From positions 1 to 64,000 of the forward strand of contig NZ_UTHA01000174.1 of the NCBI RefSeq assembly GCF_900582195.1: a DNA stretch of 64,000 nt. Direction: 5' to 3'. The notes under the pieces were generated by a model. That model did not search any database and was not told where the DNA came from. It was given only the letters and a program-made list of their open reading frames with translations. A program made the position numbers and the translations under genes. How positions within the stretch are numbered: position 1 is the first letter of the stretch; each line of letters starts with the position of its first letter. Of this stretch, positions 25,821 through 34,920 are shown one piece after another. The stretch is from Pseudomonas viridiflava. Its GTDB lineage: Bacteria > Pseudomonadota > Gammaproteobacteria > Pseudomonadales > Pseudomonadaceae.

Positions 25821-28178
25821 ATGAGCCCGCGACGGGTTCGCCGTATTCAGCGTCCGTTGTGGCTCATCACCGGCGCGTTTTGCCTGATGTTCGTTCAACC
25901 ATCCGGGGCCGGCGATCTGCCGCCGCCACCGAGCGGCATGGAGGCCGTGAGTGATGCACAGTTGTTTCTGGAACTGGTGGTCAACCAGATGAATACCGGG
26001 CGCGTCGTGGCGGTGCAGCAACGCGATGGACGCTTGTTTGTGCCGGCGACGGCGTTGCGCGAAACCGGCATGAAACTGCCCGACAGCCTCGGCGCCGAGG
26101 TCGATCTCGACAGTCTGGCGGGGCTGCACAGTGACTACGACAGTGTTGGTCAACGCCTGCTGCTGGACGTGCCGCCGGACTGGCTGCCAGAACAGTTCAT
26201 CGGCAATCGCCAGGCTTATCCGCGCACCCCGGCGCTGAGCAGTTTCGGCGCGTTGTTCAACTACGACCTGTACCTCAACGACACCGACGATGCCGGCACT
26301 TACCTGGCGGCGTGGAACGAAGTGCGGCTGTTCGACAGCTGGGGCACGCTGTCCAACACCGGGCAATACCGGCGCACCTTGTCCGGTGATTCGCTCAACA
26401 CGCTGGACAACGGCTACCTGCGTTACGACACCACCTGGCGTTACTCCGATGACGAGCGGATGCTCACCTACGAGGCCGGTGACGTGATCAGCGGTGCGTT
26501 GCCGTGGAGCAGTTCGGTGCGTCTGGGCGGCGTGCAGTTTTCTCGGGACTTTGCCGTACGCCCGGATCTGGTGACCTATCCGTTGCCGCAATTTGCCGGT
26601 GAAGCAGCGGTGCCGTCCTCGGTGGATCTGTTCATCAATGGCTACAAGTCCAGCAGCGCGGACCTGCAGCCCGGGCCCTACACGCTGACCAATATTCCGT
26701 TTATCAACGGCGCTGGCGAAGCGGTGGTGGTGACCACCGATGCACTGGGTCGGCAGGTCTCGACCACGGTGCCGTTCTATGTCACCAGCACCTTGCTGCA
26801 AAAAGGCTTGAGCGATTTTTCCGTGGCCGCCGGTACGTTGCGTCGCGACTACGGTTTGAAGGATTTCAGTTATGGACCGGGAGTCACCTCCGGCAGCCTT
26901 CGGTATGGCGTCAGCGACAGTTTTACCCTGGAAAGCCATGCTGAAGCGGCCGATTCGCTGACACTGGGCGGCCTCGGTGGCAATTGGCAGCTCGGTAACT
27001 TCGGTGTACTCAACAGCGCCGTGAGTCAAAGCCGTTTCGACGGCGAGGGCGGTCAGCAATTAAGCCTGGGCTATCAGTACAGCAACCAGCGCTTCAGCTT
27101 TTCCTACCAACGTTTGCAACGCCATGATCAATACGCCGACCTCAGCGTGGTCGACAGCCCCTACATCAGCCTTAGCCGGCGCAGCGAACAGGCGACCCTG
27201 AGCCTCAACCTCGAGCGCTGGGGCAGCCTCGGTGCCGGTTATTTCGATGTGCGCGCGGCCGATGATTCGCGCACGCGGTTACTCAACCTCAGCTGGAGCA
27301 AACCGCTATGGCGCAACAGCAGTTTCTACCTGTCGGCCAATCGCGAGATCGGCGACAGCAACTGGGCGATGCAGGCGCAACTGGTGATCCCGTTCGATCT
27401 GCGCGGCAGCCTGGCGATCAGCAGCGATCGCAGTAAAACCGGGCAGAGCCAGCAACGGGTCAACTACAGTCGCGCGGTACCGACCGAGGGCGGGGTAGGC
27501 TTCAACCTGGGCTACGCCAAGGGTGACGGCGCCGATTATCGTCAGGCCGACGTCACCTGGCGTCTGCAGTCGGTGCAGTTGCAGGCCGGTGTCTACGGCA
27601 CTGCCGACGCCGAAACCCGTTGGGCCGATGCCAGTGGTTCGCTGGTGTGGATGGATCGTCAGGTGTTCGCCGCCAATCGTATCGACGATGCGTTTGTGGT
27701 GGTCAGTACTGAGGGGTTTGCCGACATTCCGGTGCGCTACGAAAACCAGCAGGTCGGTCAGACCGACAAGAATGGTCATCTGCTGGTGCCCTGGAGCAGC
27801 GCTTATTACCGCGGCAAGTATGAAATCGATCCACTGAATCTGCCGGCCAACGTGCGCAGCCCTAACGTCGAACAACGCATTGCTGTACGGCGTGGCAGCG
27901 GCTATCTGCTGGAGTTTCCGCTGACCCGGGTGATTGCCGCGAGCATTGTGCTGGTCGACGTGCAGCAGCGAGAACTGCCGCTGGGCACGGGCGTGCTGCA
28001 TGAGCAGAGCGGCACGCGGACGGTGGTCGGTTGGGACGGGCTGGTGTATCTGGAAAACCTGCAAGCGCAGAACTCGCTGCTAGTGACACTGGCCGACGGC
28101 AACACCTGTCAGGTGCAGTTCGGTGTCGATCTGAATCAGGATCAAGTGCCATTGATTGGTCCGTTGGTGTGTCAATGA
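25821..28178 (+). CDS. Outer-membrane usher of archaic pili (CsuD/CupE5 type)
   Basis: A 785-residue outer-membrane usher: signal peptide about 1-35, N-terminal periplasmic domain, 24-strand barrel with plug domain (FINGAGEAVVVTTDALGRQVSTTVPFY), and C-terminal domains. The length of about 790 is typical of the compact Csu ushers and shorter than the classical usher at 57614-60103 (829). The ribosome site is weak. Its stop overlaps the next ATG (ATGA), giving coupling to the tip protein. Confidence 0.92.
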   Translation: MSPRRVRRIQRPLWLITGAFCLMFVQPSGAGDLPPPPSGMEAVSDAQLFLELVVNQMNTGRVVAVQQRDGRLFVPATALRETGMKLPDSLGAEVDLDSLAGLHSDYDSVGQRLLLDVPPDWLPEQFIGNRQAYPRTPALSSFGALFNYDLYLNDTDDAGTYLAAWNEVRLFDSWGTLSNTGQYRRTLSGDSLNTLDNGYLRYDTTWRYSDDERMLTYEAGDVISGALPWSSSVRLGGVQFSRDFAVRPDLVTYPLPQFAGEAAVPSSVDLFINGYKSSSADLQPGPYTLTNIPFINGAGEAVVVTTDALGRQVSTTVPFYVTSTLLQKGLSDFSVAAGTLRRDYGLKDFSYGPGVTSGSLRYGVSDSFTLESHAEAADSLTLGGLGGNWQLGNFGVLNSAVSQSRFDGEGGQQLSLGYQYSNQRFSFSYQRLQRHDQYADLSVVDSPYISLSRRSEQATLSLNLERWGSLGAGYFDVRAADDSRTRLLNLSWSKPLWRNSSFYLSANREIGDSNWAMQAQLVIPFDLRGSLAISSDRSKTGQSQQRVNYSRAVPTEGGVGFNLGYAKGDGADYRQADVTWRLQSVQLQAGVYGTADAETRWADASGSLVWMDRQVFAANRIDDAFVVVSTEGFADIPVRYENQQVGQTDKNGHLLVPWSSAYYRGKYEIDPLNLPANVRSPNVEQRIAVRRGSGYLLEFPLTRVIAASIVLVDVQQRELPLGTGVLHEQSGTRTVVGWDGLVYLENLQAQNSLLVTLADGNTCQVQFGVDLNQDQVPLIGPLVCQ

Positions 28179-29146
28179 TCAGCCCGCGCTGGTTTCTATT
28201 GCTGGCGCTAATGCTGCCGGCGGCAGTGCAGGCCGCGTGTTCAGTGGTCAGTACCACGCCAGCGGCGTTTGGCACGCTCAGTTCGATCGCCGTGCGCACG
28301 ACTTCGCAACCCAGCTCCACGCTCAATGCGGGTTTGAGTTGCACCGGTTCGTTGCTGTCGCTGCTGACCAGCAACGACCACTTCTGGGGCACCGTTTCAT
28401 CGACGCAGAGTGGTCTGGTCGGGCCGACGGGCGATGTCATCAGTTACACGATCTACGCCAACAACAGCACCAGCTACCCGCTGACGCGCGGCACCGCCTA
28501 TGACTTTGCGCGCAACGGCATCATCGACGCCTTGGGTCTGCTCAACGGTACGACGCCGAAAACCGTGCCGCTCTACCTCGGCACAACCATTGGCAGCAAC
28601 GTTGCCGCCGGGGTGTACACCGAGACCCTGAGTATTTTCTGGAACTGGAATTACTGTTCGGGGATCGGCATCGGTGCCATCTGCATCGGGCGCGATATCG
28701 CCAACGGCACGACGTCGTTGACGGTGAACCTGACGGTGTCCAACGACTGCACGATTACTGCGCCGAACATTGCCTTCGGCAGCGCGCCGGTGGTCAGCGC
28801 CTTTACACCGGTGACCGGACAGACGATCAATCTGGCCTGCACCAAGGGCAGTGCCTACACCGTGGGGCTGAGTGACGGGCAGAACGCAGTGAGTGTCGGC
28901 GGCCGGCGCCGGATGATTTCCGGGAGCAATTATCTGGCCTACGACATTTTCAAAAGTGCCGGCACGACGCGCTGGGGCAGCGTCGGCACGGCGCGGCGGG
29001 CGAGTACCGATGCCGAGGTCAATCCGGGGAACGGCTTAGGCACGGGCAGCCAGATCTTCAACTACAACGCGAAGATCTACACCGACCAGACCACGCCGCC
29101 GGCGGGCACTTATCTGGACAACGTCGTGCTCGATGTGGGTTTCTGA
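28175..29146 (+). CDS. Two-domain SCPU tip adhesin (CsuE/CupE6 type)
   Basis: A 323-residue protein: signal peptide about 1-21 (ending AVQA), first SCPU-like domain about 22-180 and second about 185-323, each with a Cys pair and the second ending YLDNVVLDVGF. In Csu pili the two-domain subunit is the tip adhesin that binds hydrophobic surfaces, and the operon position (last) fits. The true start is the ATG at 28175 overlapping the usher stop; longer upstream readings run inside the usher gene. Confidence 0.87.
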   Translation: MISPRWFLLLALMLPAAVQAACSVVSTTPAAFGTLSSIAVRTTSQPSSTLNAGLSCTGSLLSLLTSNDHFWGTVSSTQSGLVGPTGDVISYTIYANNSTSYPLTRGTAYDFARNGIIDALGLLNGTTPKTVPLYLGTTIGSNVAAGVYTETLSIFWNWNYCSGIGIGAICIGRDIANGTTSLTVNLTVSNDCTITAPNIAFGSAPVVSAFTPVTGQTINLACTKGSAYTVGLSDGQNAVSVGGRRRMISGSNYLAYDIFKSAGTTRWGSVGTARRASTDAEVNPGNGLGTGSQIFNYNAKIYTDQTTPPAGTYLDNVVLDVGF

Positions 29147-29184
29147 GGCTGACGCTGATCCCCCACAGGATTTCTGCGGTGTTT

Positions 29185-29940
29185 TCAGAATCGCAGCGAT
29201 TGCCTGAGCCGTTGCGCCGCCGGTGTATCGACCGGGCTGACCATGGCGTAGTTGTACCCGCCGCCTGACCAGTACTCAGCCTGCAAGTCACCATCACTGC
29301 GGCTTCCACGGGGCAAAAAGGTGTTCTTCGGCCCGGGTGGGCGCACATAGAAACTCACTTTGTGGCCGCTGCCATCCTCATACATCACCATTGCCGCCGG
29401 GCCTTCGTCGGTGCTGAGCAAGCGTCCGCTGACCGGTTCGAATCCGGCCGCCTTCAGATCCGGTAAACGACTGGCCCGGTTGAAATAACGATCGAGCCAG
29501 CGCTGCATGTCGCCATCACTGTCGACCTTGTAATCGGCCGGCAGCATGCCTTGCTGGGCAATCAGGCGGTAGGCCTGCAAGGCGTCGGTCATCGGCAGCA
29601 TCGACGGGCGCACAAGAGTCATTTCCCGCGCCTGCCAGCCACTGAAGCCGCCGACGCTGACCGCGATCAATAACACCGCGGCACTGGCCAGCTGACGCCG
29701 CGACTGACGCTGGCGACGCTGGCGGATCATCGCCGGATCAAGCGCCGGATTGGCCGGTTGCTGCAACGCGCCGCTGAGTGCCGCGCGCAATTGCTGGGCA
29801 TCCTGTTGCCAGGCGCGAACCTGCGCCGCTTCGTCGGGGTGACTGGCCAGCCAGGTCTCCAGTACACGCCGGTCGGCGTCGCTGAGCTGGTGGTCGACAT
29901 AGGCGTGCAGGTCACGCTCGTTGGGAGGCAGGCTGATCAT
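29185..29940 (-). CDS. Anti-sigma factor
   Basis: A 251-residue single-pass membrane protein. An N-terminal helical anti-sigma domain (about 1-60, DLHAYVDHQLSDADRRVLETWL) faces the cytoplasm and lacks zinc-binding cysteines; a transmembrane segment spans about 84-102; the periplasmic part (about 103-251) has GFSGWQAREMTLVRPSM and a C-terminal domain that may sense the signal. The ATG overlaps the sigma gene stop by 3 bp (ATGA), the usual sign of a sigma/anti-sigma pair. This context argues for control by periplasmic oxidative stress. Confidence 0.87.
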   Translation of the reverse strand: MISLPPNERDLHAYVDHQLSDADRRVLETWLASHPDEAAQVRAWQQDAQQLRAALSGALQQPANPALDPAMIRQRRQRQSRRQLASAAVLLIAVSVGGFSGWQAREMTLVRPSMLPMTDALQAYRLIAQQGMLPADYKVDSDGDMQRWLDRYFNRASRLPDLKAAGFEPVSGRLLSTDEGPAAMVMYEDGSGHKVSFYVRPPGPKNTFLPRGSRSDGDLQAEYWSGGGYNYAMVSPVDTPAAQRLRQSLRF

Positions 29941-30443
29941 TTGAGTATCCGCAAAGAAGGGCTGCTGATTTCGCCGTCGCTCAGTTGGCGCAAGGCCTGG
30001 CGGGCGCGGGACAGGCGCGACATCACGGTGCCGATCGGGGCGCCGAGAATCTCGGCGACCTCTTTATAGGAAAGGCCTTCCACCGAGACCATCAGCAGCA
30101 GGGCACGCTGTTCGGTGGGCAGGCGATCGAAGGCTTGCAGGGTCGACTGGGCGATGACGGTACGCTCGACCGAGGGCTCGGCGTCGTCGCGACCGGTGAA
30201 GAATTCGAGCATGCGCGCATAGCGTCGGGAGCGACGATGGGCGTCGAGAAACTGCCGATAGAGGATCGCAAAGAGCCAGGCACGCAAGTCGCCGTCGGCG
30301 CGTTTATCGCCCCAACTCGACAGCGCCCGCTCAAGGCTGGCCTGCACCAGATCGTCGGCGCTGCTGCTGTTGCGTGTCAGCGACACGGCAAAGCGGCGCA
30401 ATCTGGGAATGATTTCTCTCAACTGTTCGTCGAATTCGCTCAT
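29937..30443 (-). CDS. ECF sigma factor
   Basis: A 168-residue RNA polymerase sigma factor of the ECF type: region 2 about 12-75 (SSADDLVQASLERAL, AWLFAILYRQFLDAHR) and region 4 about 105-160 (LPTEQRALLLMVSVEGLSYKEVAEILGAPIGTVMSRLSRARQAL). It precedes its anti-sigma gene with a 4-bp overlap. A GTGGAATAA-N14-CGTC promoter upstream is identical in form to the one before the divergent catalase operon, so it is probably autoregulated. The exact ECF group cannot be fixed by eye. Confidence 0.92.
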   Translation of the reverse strand: MSEFDEQLREIIPRLRRFAVSLTRNSSSADDLVQASLERALSSWGDKRADGDLRAWLFAILYRQFLDAHRRSRRYARMLEFFTGRDDAEPSVERTVIAQSTLQAFDRLPTEQRALLLMVSVEGLSYKEVAEILGAPIGTVMSRLSRARQALRQLSDGEISSPSLRILK

Positions 30444-30478
30444 GAAATTCTGCTAGTCACTACGCTGTGGACTAGGGA

Positions 30479-30505
30479 GACGCCCGTCGTTGGAGGTTAT
30501 TCCAC
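30479..30505 (-). promoter_or_regulatory. ECF-type promoter of the sigma/anti-sigma operon
   Basis: On the minus strand GTGGAATAA (30505-30497) is followed by 14 bp and CGTC (30482-30479), then TCC. The -10 lies 36 bp before the sigma ATG. The layout is that of ECF promoters (GGAA-type -35 and CGTC-type -10). Confidence 0.75.
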
Positions 30506-30529
30506 GTTCGGAAAAATAAATACCGTCGC

Positions 30530-30556
30530 GTGGAATAAACCCGGACGAGGCGCGTC
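30530..30556 (+). promoter_or_regulatory. ECF-type promoter of the catalase/cytochrome b561 operon
   Basis: On the plus strand GTGGAATAA (30530-30538) is followed by exactly 14 bp and CGTC (30553-30556), the same motif and spacing as the divergent sigma promoter. It ends 44 bp before the ATG at 30601. Shared motif and spacing indicate a single sigma factor reading both. Confidence 0.78.
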
Positions 30557-30600
30557 TTGCTGATTCTTCCTACTTGTGGCCGATGGCCCTGGAGTTTTTC

Positions 30601-31707
30601 ATGGTTGATCGTTCATCACCCGAAGCTGCACCGCCCGGCGGGCCGCAGCGCCCGCCACTGAGTGCGGCGAGCCTGATCCTGCGTCTGGGCGGCATTGCTG
30701 TGATAGTCGCTGCGGTGGCCGGGGCGTTTGCCTACGTTCACGGCAACTTTGACCCACAGCGTCTGACGCCAAAAGCGCTGGTCGATGTGCTTGAGAAGAA
30801 TAACGGCGTGCACCCCGGATTTCGCCGTAACCACGCCAAAGGCGTGTGCGTGATCGGGCATTTCGAGAGCAGTGGCGAGGCGCGGGTGTTCTCCACTGCG
30901 CAGGTGTTCAGCGAGCCGCAGACCCCGGTGGTCGGGCGCTTTGCGCTGCCGGCGGGTAATCCGTATGCGCCGGACAGCAGCGTGCCGATTCGCAGTCTGG
31001 CGTTGCGGTTCACCCAGGCCAATGGGCAGCAGTGGCGCACCGGGATGAACAGCATGCCGGTGTTCCCGGTCGGTACGCCTGAGGCGTTTTATCAATTGCA
31101 GCAGGCGCAGTCGCCAGATCCCGCCACCGGTAAACCGGATCCGGCGAAGGTTCCGGCATTCTTCGCCGCGCATCCGGAAACCGTGCCGTTTCTGACCTGG
31201 GTGAAGACCGCCAAACCGTCGGCCAGTTACGCCACCGAAACCTATAACAGCGTCAACGCGTTTTATCTGATCGACGCCAGCGGTAAAAAGCAGGCCGTGC
31301 GCTGGAGCATGACGCCGTTGGCGCGCGATGCTGCGGGCGCCACTGCGCCTGAGGGCGGCGATTTTCTCGAGAAGGATCTGGTGCAACGATTGGCGGCCGC
31401 GCCGCTGCGTTTTCAGTTGAACATCACCCTGGCCAATCCTGAGGACCCGGTGAACGACGCCAGCAAGACCTGGCCGGCCGGGCGCAAAGTGTTGAACGCG
31501 GGCACGCTGGTGCTGGAGAAAACCCAGCCGCAACTGAGCGGCGAATGCCGTGATATCAACTATGACCCGCTGGTGCTGCCGGCCGGGATTCAAGGTTCCG
31601 ACGACCCGTTGCTCGCGGCGCGTTCCGCCGGTTACGCCAATTCCTACCTGCGTCGCACCAGCGAAGTCAGCCAGTTGCCCGCCGCCAAACAGGAGGCCCG
31701 CCCATGA
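30601..31707 (+). CDS. Membrane-anchored catalase-family peroxidase (SrpA-like)
   Basis: A 368-residue haem catalase-related protein, shorter than true catalases (about 480 or more). One N-terminal transmembrane helix (about 24-46, LGGIAVIVAAVAGAFAY) would leave the enzyme in the periplasm. The distal His is in FRRNHAKGVCVIGHF and the proximal Tyr probably in RSAGYANSYLRR near the C-terminus. Members use peroxide with an electron donor. The ATG at 30601 follows GGAG by 6 bp. The stop overlaps the next start (ATGA), so it is coexpressed with a cytochrome b561 that could supply electrons. Confidence 0.88.
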   Translation: MVDRSSPEAAPPGGPQRPPLSAASLILRLGGIAVIVAAVAGAFAYVHGNFDPQRLTPKALVDVLEKNNGVHPGFRRNHAKGVCVIGHFESSGEARVFSTAQVFSEPQTPVVGRFALPAGNPYAPDSSVPIRSLALRFTQANGQQWRTGMNSMPVFPVGTPEAFYQLQQAQSPDPATGKPDPAKVPAFFAAHPETVPFLTWVKTAKPSASYATETYNSVNAFYLIDASGKKQAVRWSMTPLARDAAGATAPEGGDFLEKDLVQRLAAAPLRFQLNITLANPEDPVNDASKTWPAGRKVLNAGTLVLEKTQPQLSGECRDINYDPLVLPAGIQGSDDPLLAARSAGYANSYLRRTSEVSQLPAAKQEARP

Positions 31708-32249
31708 GAACCCAACCGACGCATTTCGCCCTGTTGGCGCGACTGCTGCACTGGCTGATGGCGCTGATGATCATCGCCATGCTGTTTATCGGCGCTGGCA
31801 TGGTCACCTCGGTTTCCGAGCGGCATGAATGGCTGATCCATCTGCACAAACCGCTGGGCATCGCGATTCTTGCGCTGGTGATTGTGCGTTTGCTGGTGCG
31901 GCTCACAACGCGCCAGCCACCACTGCCAGCGGACCTGCCGGATTGGCAAGTGTTGGCGGCCAAGGCTTCGCATCTGTTGCTGTACGCGTTGATGCTGGTG
32001 TTGCCGCTGCTTGGCTGGGCGATGATCAGCGCTTCGGGTGAACCGGTGATGCTCAGTACAACGCTGCAGTTGCCGGCGATTGTTCCGGCCGATGCGCAGT
32101 TGTTCGCGTTTCTGCGCAAGGCTCACGGGTATCTGGCCTATCTGTTGTTCCTGACGGTGCTGCTGCACTTGGCGGCGGCGCTGTTTCATGGCTGGATCCG
32201 CCGCGACGAGGTGCTCGACAGCATGTTGCGCGGTCGCGATCGCAGCTAA
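31704..32249 (+). CDS. Cytochrome b561 (partner of the periplasmic peroxidase)
   Basis: A 181-residue inner-membrane di-haem cytochrome with four helices; ligand His candidates are in RLLHWLMALM, HLHKPLGIA, KAHGYLAYLL and VLLHLAAALFHGW. The start overlaps the peroxidase stop by 4 bp. The likely role is passing quinol electrons to the membrane-anchored peroxidase; this is inferred from the fixed gene pairing. The gene overlaps the convergent MFS gene by 4 bp at its 3' end. Confidence 0.9.
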   Translation: MRTQPTHFALLARLLHWLMALMIIAMLFIGAGMVTSVSERHEWLIHLHKPLGIAILALVIVRLLVRLTTRQPPLPADLPDWQVLAAKASHLLLYALMLVLPLLGWAMISASGEPVMLSTTLQLPAIVPADAQLFAFLRKAHGYLAYLLFLTVLLHLAAALFHGWIRRDEVLDSMLRGRDRS

Positions 32250-33439
32250 CCGGTTTGAGTGGCGCATCGTACCGGTGCGCCGCTTTTCAGGGTCAGCCAC
32301 CAGTAAGCCAGGGCCACTGCATTGATGGCCGCGCCGAGCAGGCACACGCCGGTCCAGCCGGCCCACGCGTACATCGCGGTCGAACCGATGGAACCGAGTG
32401 CGCTGCCGATCGAGTAAAACAGCATGTAACCGGCGGTGAGACGGCTTTGCGCTTCAGGACGCACGCTATAGATCATGCTCTGGCTGGTGACGTGCACGGC
32501 TTGCAAGCCCAGATCCAGGGTGATCACGCCGAGCAGTAATGCCCACAGCGAGGATTGGGTGAGGGCAATCGGCAGCCACGAAGCGAGCATCAACAACAGT
32601 GAAAGACCACTGACCCATTGTCCGAGACCGCGATCGGCCAGATGCCCGGCACGTGCTGCAGCCAGCGCACCGGCAGCGCCGGCCAATCCGAACAGGCCGA
32701 TTTCACTGTGCGATAAGGACAGTGGCGGGGCGGCCAGGGGCAACACCATCGGCGTCCACAGCACCATCGCGCTGGCGAAGGTCAGCAATGCGAGGATCGC
32801 GCGTTGGCGCAATACCGGTTCTTCTTTGAACAGGCTGAACACCGAGGCAATCAGTGCGGTGTAACTCGTCGCCGGCCGTGGTGATTCATGCTTGGGCAGA
32901 ATGCGAAACAGCAGCAACGCCATCAACAGTGTCAGCCCGGCTGACAGGAAGTAAATCGCTCGCCATCCGGCCAGATCGGCCATACCGCCAGCGACCGTGC
33001 GCGCCAATAAGATACCGACGACGATGCCGCTGGTGACTACACCGACCACGCGCCCGCGTTGTGCCGGGACAGCAAGCGTTGCAGCGTAAGCCACTAGCAC
33101 CTGCGTCACCACGGCAAGCAGCCCCGTCAACGTCATGCCGAGCAGTAGCCAGACGCTGTTGGGCGCTAACGCGATCATCAGCAACGCCGCTGCCGACAGC
33201 AGGGTTTGGATGACGATCAACCGGCGTCGGTTGAGCAGATCGCCGAGGGGGACCAATAGCACCAGACCAATGCCATAGCCGATTTGCGTCAGAGTGATGA
33301 CGACGCCGATGGTTGCCGGCGACATCGCAAACGCCTCGGCCATCGCATCCAGCAATGGCTGGGCGTAATAAACGTTGCCGACGGCCAGACCACAGGCCAC
33401 AGAGAAAAGCAAAACGACGCTGCTTTTGAGAGGTTTCAT
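32246..33439 (-). CDS. MFS transporter (YnfM/DHA1-like)
   Basis: A 397-residue transporter with twelve helices. The N-terminal motif CGLAVGNVYYAQPLLD is characteristic of a widespread DHA1-type branch of drug or metabolite exporters; GDLLNRRRLIV is the loop-2/3 motif. The ATG at 33439 is preferred because AGGA is 8 bp upstream; in-frame ATGs at 33448 and a further codon at 33463 lie on or before the ribosome site. No regulator adjoins it. Substrate unknown. Confidence 0.86.
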   Translation of the reverse strand: MKPLKSSVVLLFSVACGLAVGNVYYAQPLLDAMAEAFAMSPATIGVVITLTQIGYGIGLVLLVPLGDLLNRRRLIVIQTLLSAAALLMIALAPNSVWLLLGMTLTGLLAVVTQVLVAYAATLAVPAQRGRVVGVVTSGIVVGILLARTVAGGMADLAGWRAIYFLSAGLTLLMALLLFRILPKHESPRPATSYTALIASVFSLFKEEPVLRQRAILALLTFASAMVLWTPMVLPLAAPPLSLSHSEIGLFGLAGAAGALAAARAGHLADRGLGQWVSGLSLLLMLASWLPIALTQSSLWALLLGVITLDLGLQAVHVTSQSMIYSVRPEAQSRLTAGYMLFYSIGSALGSIGSTAMYAWAGWTGVCLLGAAINAVALAYWWLTLKSGAPVRCATQTG

Positions 33440-33586
33440 ATCCCGCATCCTTTTAGGTTTCACAATAAAACCTTAATCACGGTATTGATCTGGGTTTTAT
33501 TTTGCAACCTGTTTGTGCAAGCGTTCGAATGGCAGAAAGCAAAAGATCGCAGACGAGCCGCGATCTTCGGAGGGACGGAGGAGGGG

Positions 33587-34738
33587 TCAGCGCAAGGTTT
33601 CAACCATGTCGGCGATGGTGGTCAGCACGTCCTTGCCCAGTTGCTTCGAGCGTTTGCCCGACCAGCCGGTGACGTTGTCAGGATGGTCGTCGTGATCCTT
33701 GAACGGCATTTCCAGGGTCAGCGACAGGCAGTCGTATTTCTGGCCAACGCTGTTGCACGCCAGGGTCATGTTGGCCTGGCCCGGTTCGTCACGGGTGTAG
33801 CCGTATTTGGTCTGGAAGTCTTTGGTGGTGTGTTTCAGGTGGCTGCGGAAATGCTCTTCGAGCTTCTCGATGCGCGGCGTGTAGCCCGGATTGCCTTCGC
33901 AGCCAGCGGTGAACACGTGGGGGATTTCTTCGTCGCCGTGTACGTCGAGGAACAGGTCGACGCCATACTTTTCCATCTGCTGTTGTACGAAAAGTACTTC
34001 CGGGCTGACTTCCTGACTGGCGTTCTGCCAAGCGCGATTCAAGTCCTGGCCCATCGCATTGGTACGCAGGTGACCATGGAACGCGCCGTCCGGGTTCATG
34101 TTCGGCACCAGGTACAGATCGGCACTGGCGAGCAGCTTGTTCAACACTGGGTCATCATGCCTTTCCAGGCGTTCGATAACGCCCTCCATAAACCATTCGG
34201 CCATGTGCTCGCCCGGATGCTGCTGGGCAATGATCCAGATCTTGCGCTGGCCTTCAGCGCCGGTGCCTTTGCGCAGCAACTGAATGTCGCGGCCTTCGAT
34301 ACTCTTGCCGGTTGCCAGCAATTCGGTGCCGGCCTTGCTCAGGGCCTGATCGATCAGCCAGTCATGACGGCCACGGCTGTAGGGTTCGAAATAGGCGAAC
34401 CAGGCGTGGGTCTGCTCGGCTTCAAGGCAAAAGCGCAGGCTGTCACCTTCAAAGCTGGTTGGAATGCGGAACCAGTTGACGTGGTCGTAGGACGCGACAG
34501 CCTGATAGCCGGTCCAGGCTTTGTTATAGGAGGATTGGCTGGCATTGACCAGGCGAAACCAGTGTTCCTGATGAACATGCAGACCGCTGGCCTTGAAGTG
34601 AAACCACTGAAAATGAGCGCTGCGGGTATCCGGACGAATGGCCAGAACCGGATTGAGTGGATTGCTGATGTCGATGACTTTGATGTTGCCGCTGTCGAAG
34701 TTGGCGCTGATGTCGAACGAAGATTTGGCCACGGTCAT
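33587..34738 (-). CDS. M14-family cytosolic-type zinc carboxypeptidase
   Basis: A 383-residue metallopeptidase of the cytosolic carboxypeptidase (AGBL/Nna1-like) branch. Zinc ligands are H-x-x-E in QQHPGEHMAEW (His174, Glu177) and His267 in FLDVHGDEE; the catalytic Glu is in SLTLEMPF (Glu343). The first 130 residues form the beta-sandwich N-domain characteristic of this branch (FQWFHFKASG, YDHVNWFRIPTSF). No signal peptide. The ATG at 34738 follows AGGA by 7 bp. Eukaryotic relatives remove C-terminal glutamates from proteins; the bacterial substrate is unknown. Confidence 0.88.
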   Translation of the reverse strand: MTVAKSSFDISANFDSGNIKVIDISNPLNPVLAIRPDTRSAHFQWFHFKASGLHVHQEHWFRLVNASQSSYNKAWTGYQAVASYDHVNWFRIPTSFEGDSLRFCLEAEQTHAWFAYFEPYSRGRHDWLIDQALSKAGTELLATGKSIEGRDIQLLRKGTGAEGQRKIWIIAQQHPGEHMAEWFMEGVIERLERHDDPVLNKLLASADLYLVPNMNPDGAFHGHLRTNAMGQDLNRAWQNASQEVSPEVLFVQQQMEKYGVDLFLDVHGDEEIPHVFTAGCEGNPGYTPRIEKLEEHFRSHLKHTTKDFQTKYGYTRDEPGQANMTLACNSVGQKYDCLSLTLEMPFKDHDDHPDNVTGWSGKRSKQLGKDVLTTIADMVETLR

Positions 34739-34920
34739 AATCGATTCCTGAATATGATTTTTATGGCCGTTACTGTACACGCAGGCAGGGCTGAAACCGA
34801 GGGGAATTGCGGGGTGTGGCGGGGGGGCGTCCTCCATGACGCGCAGGCAGCTTAGAGACTGTGCGATTGATTCTCAAGTGCTAATTGTCATTAGTTTGCC
34901 CCAATGTGGCCGGGCTTGGC

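Noticed and set aside
28031..28174. A 48-residue N-terminal extension of the pilus tip protein
   Set aside because: It lies inside the usher gene in another frame. The ATG at 28175 gives a signal peptide and the usual ATGA overlap.
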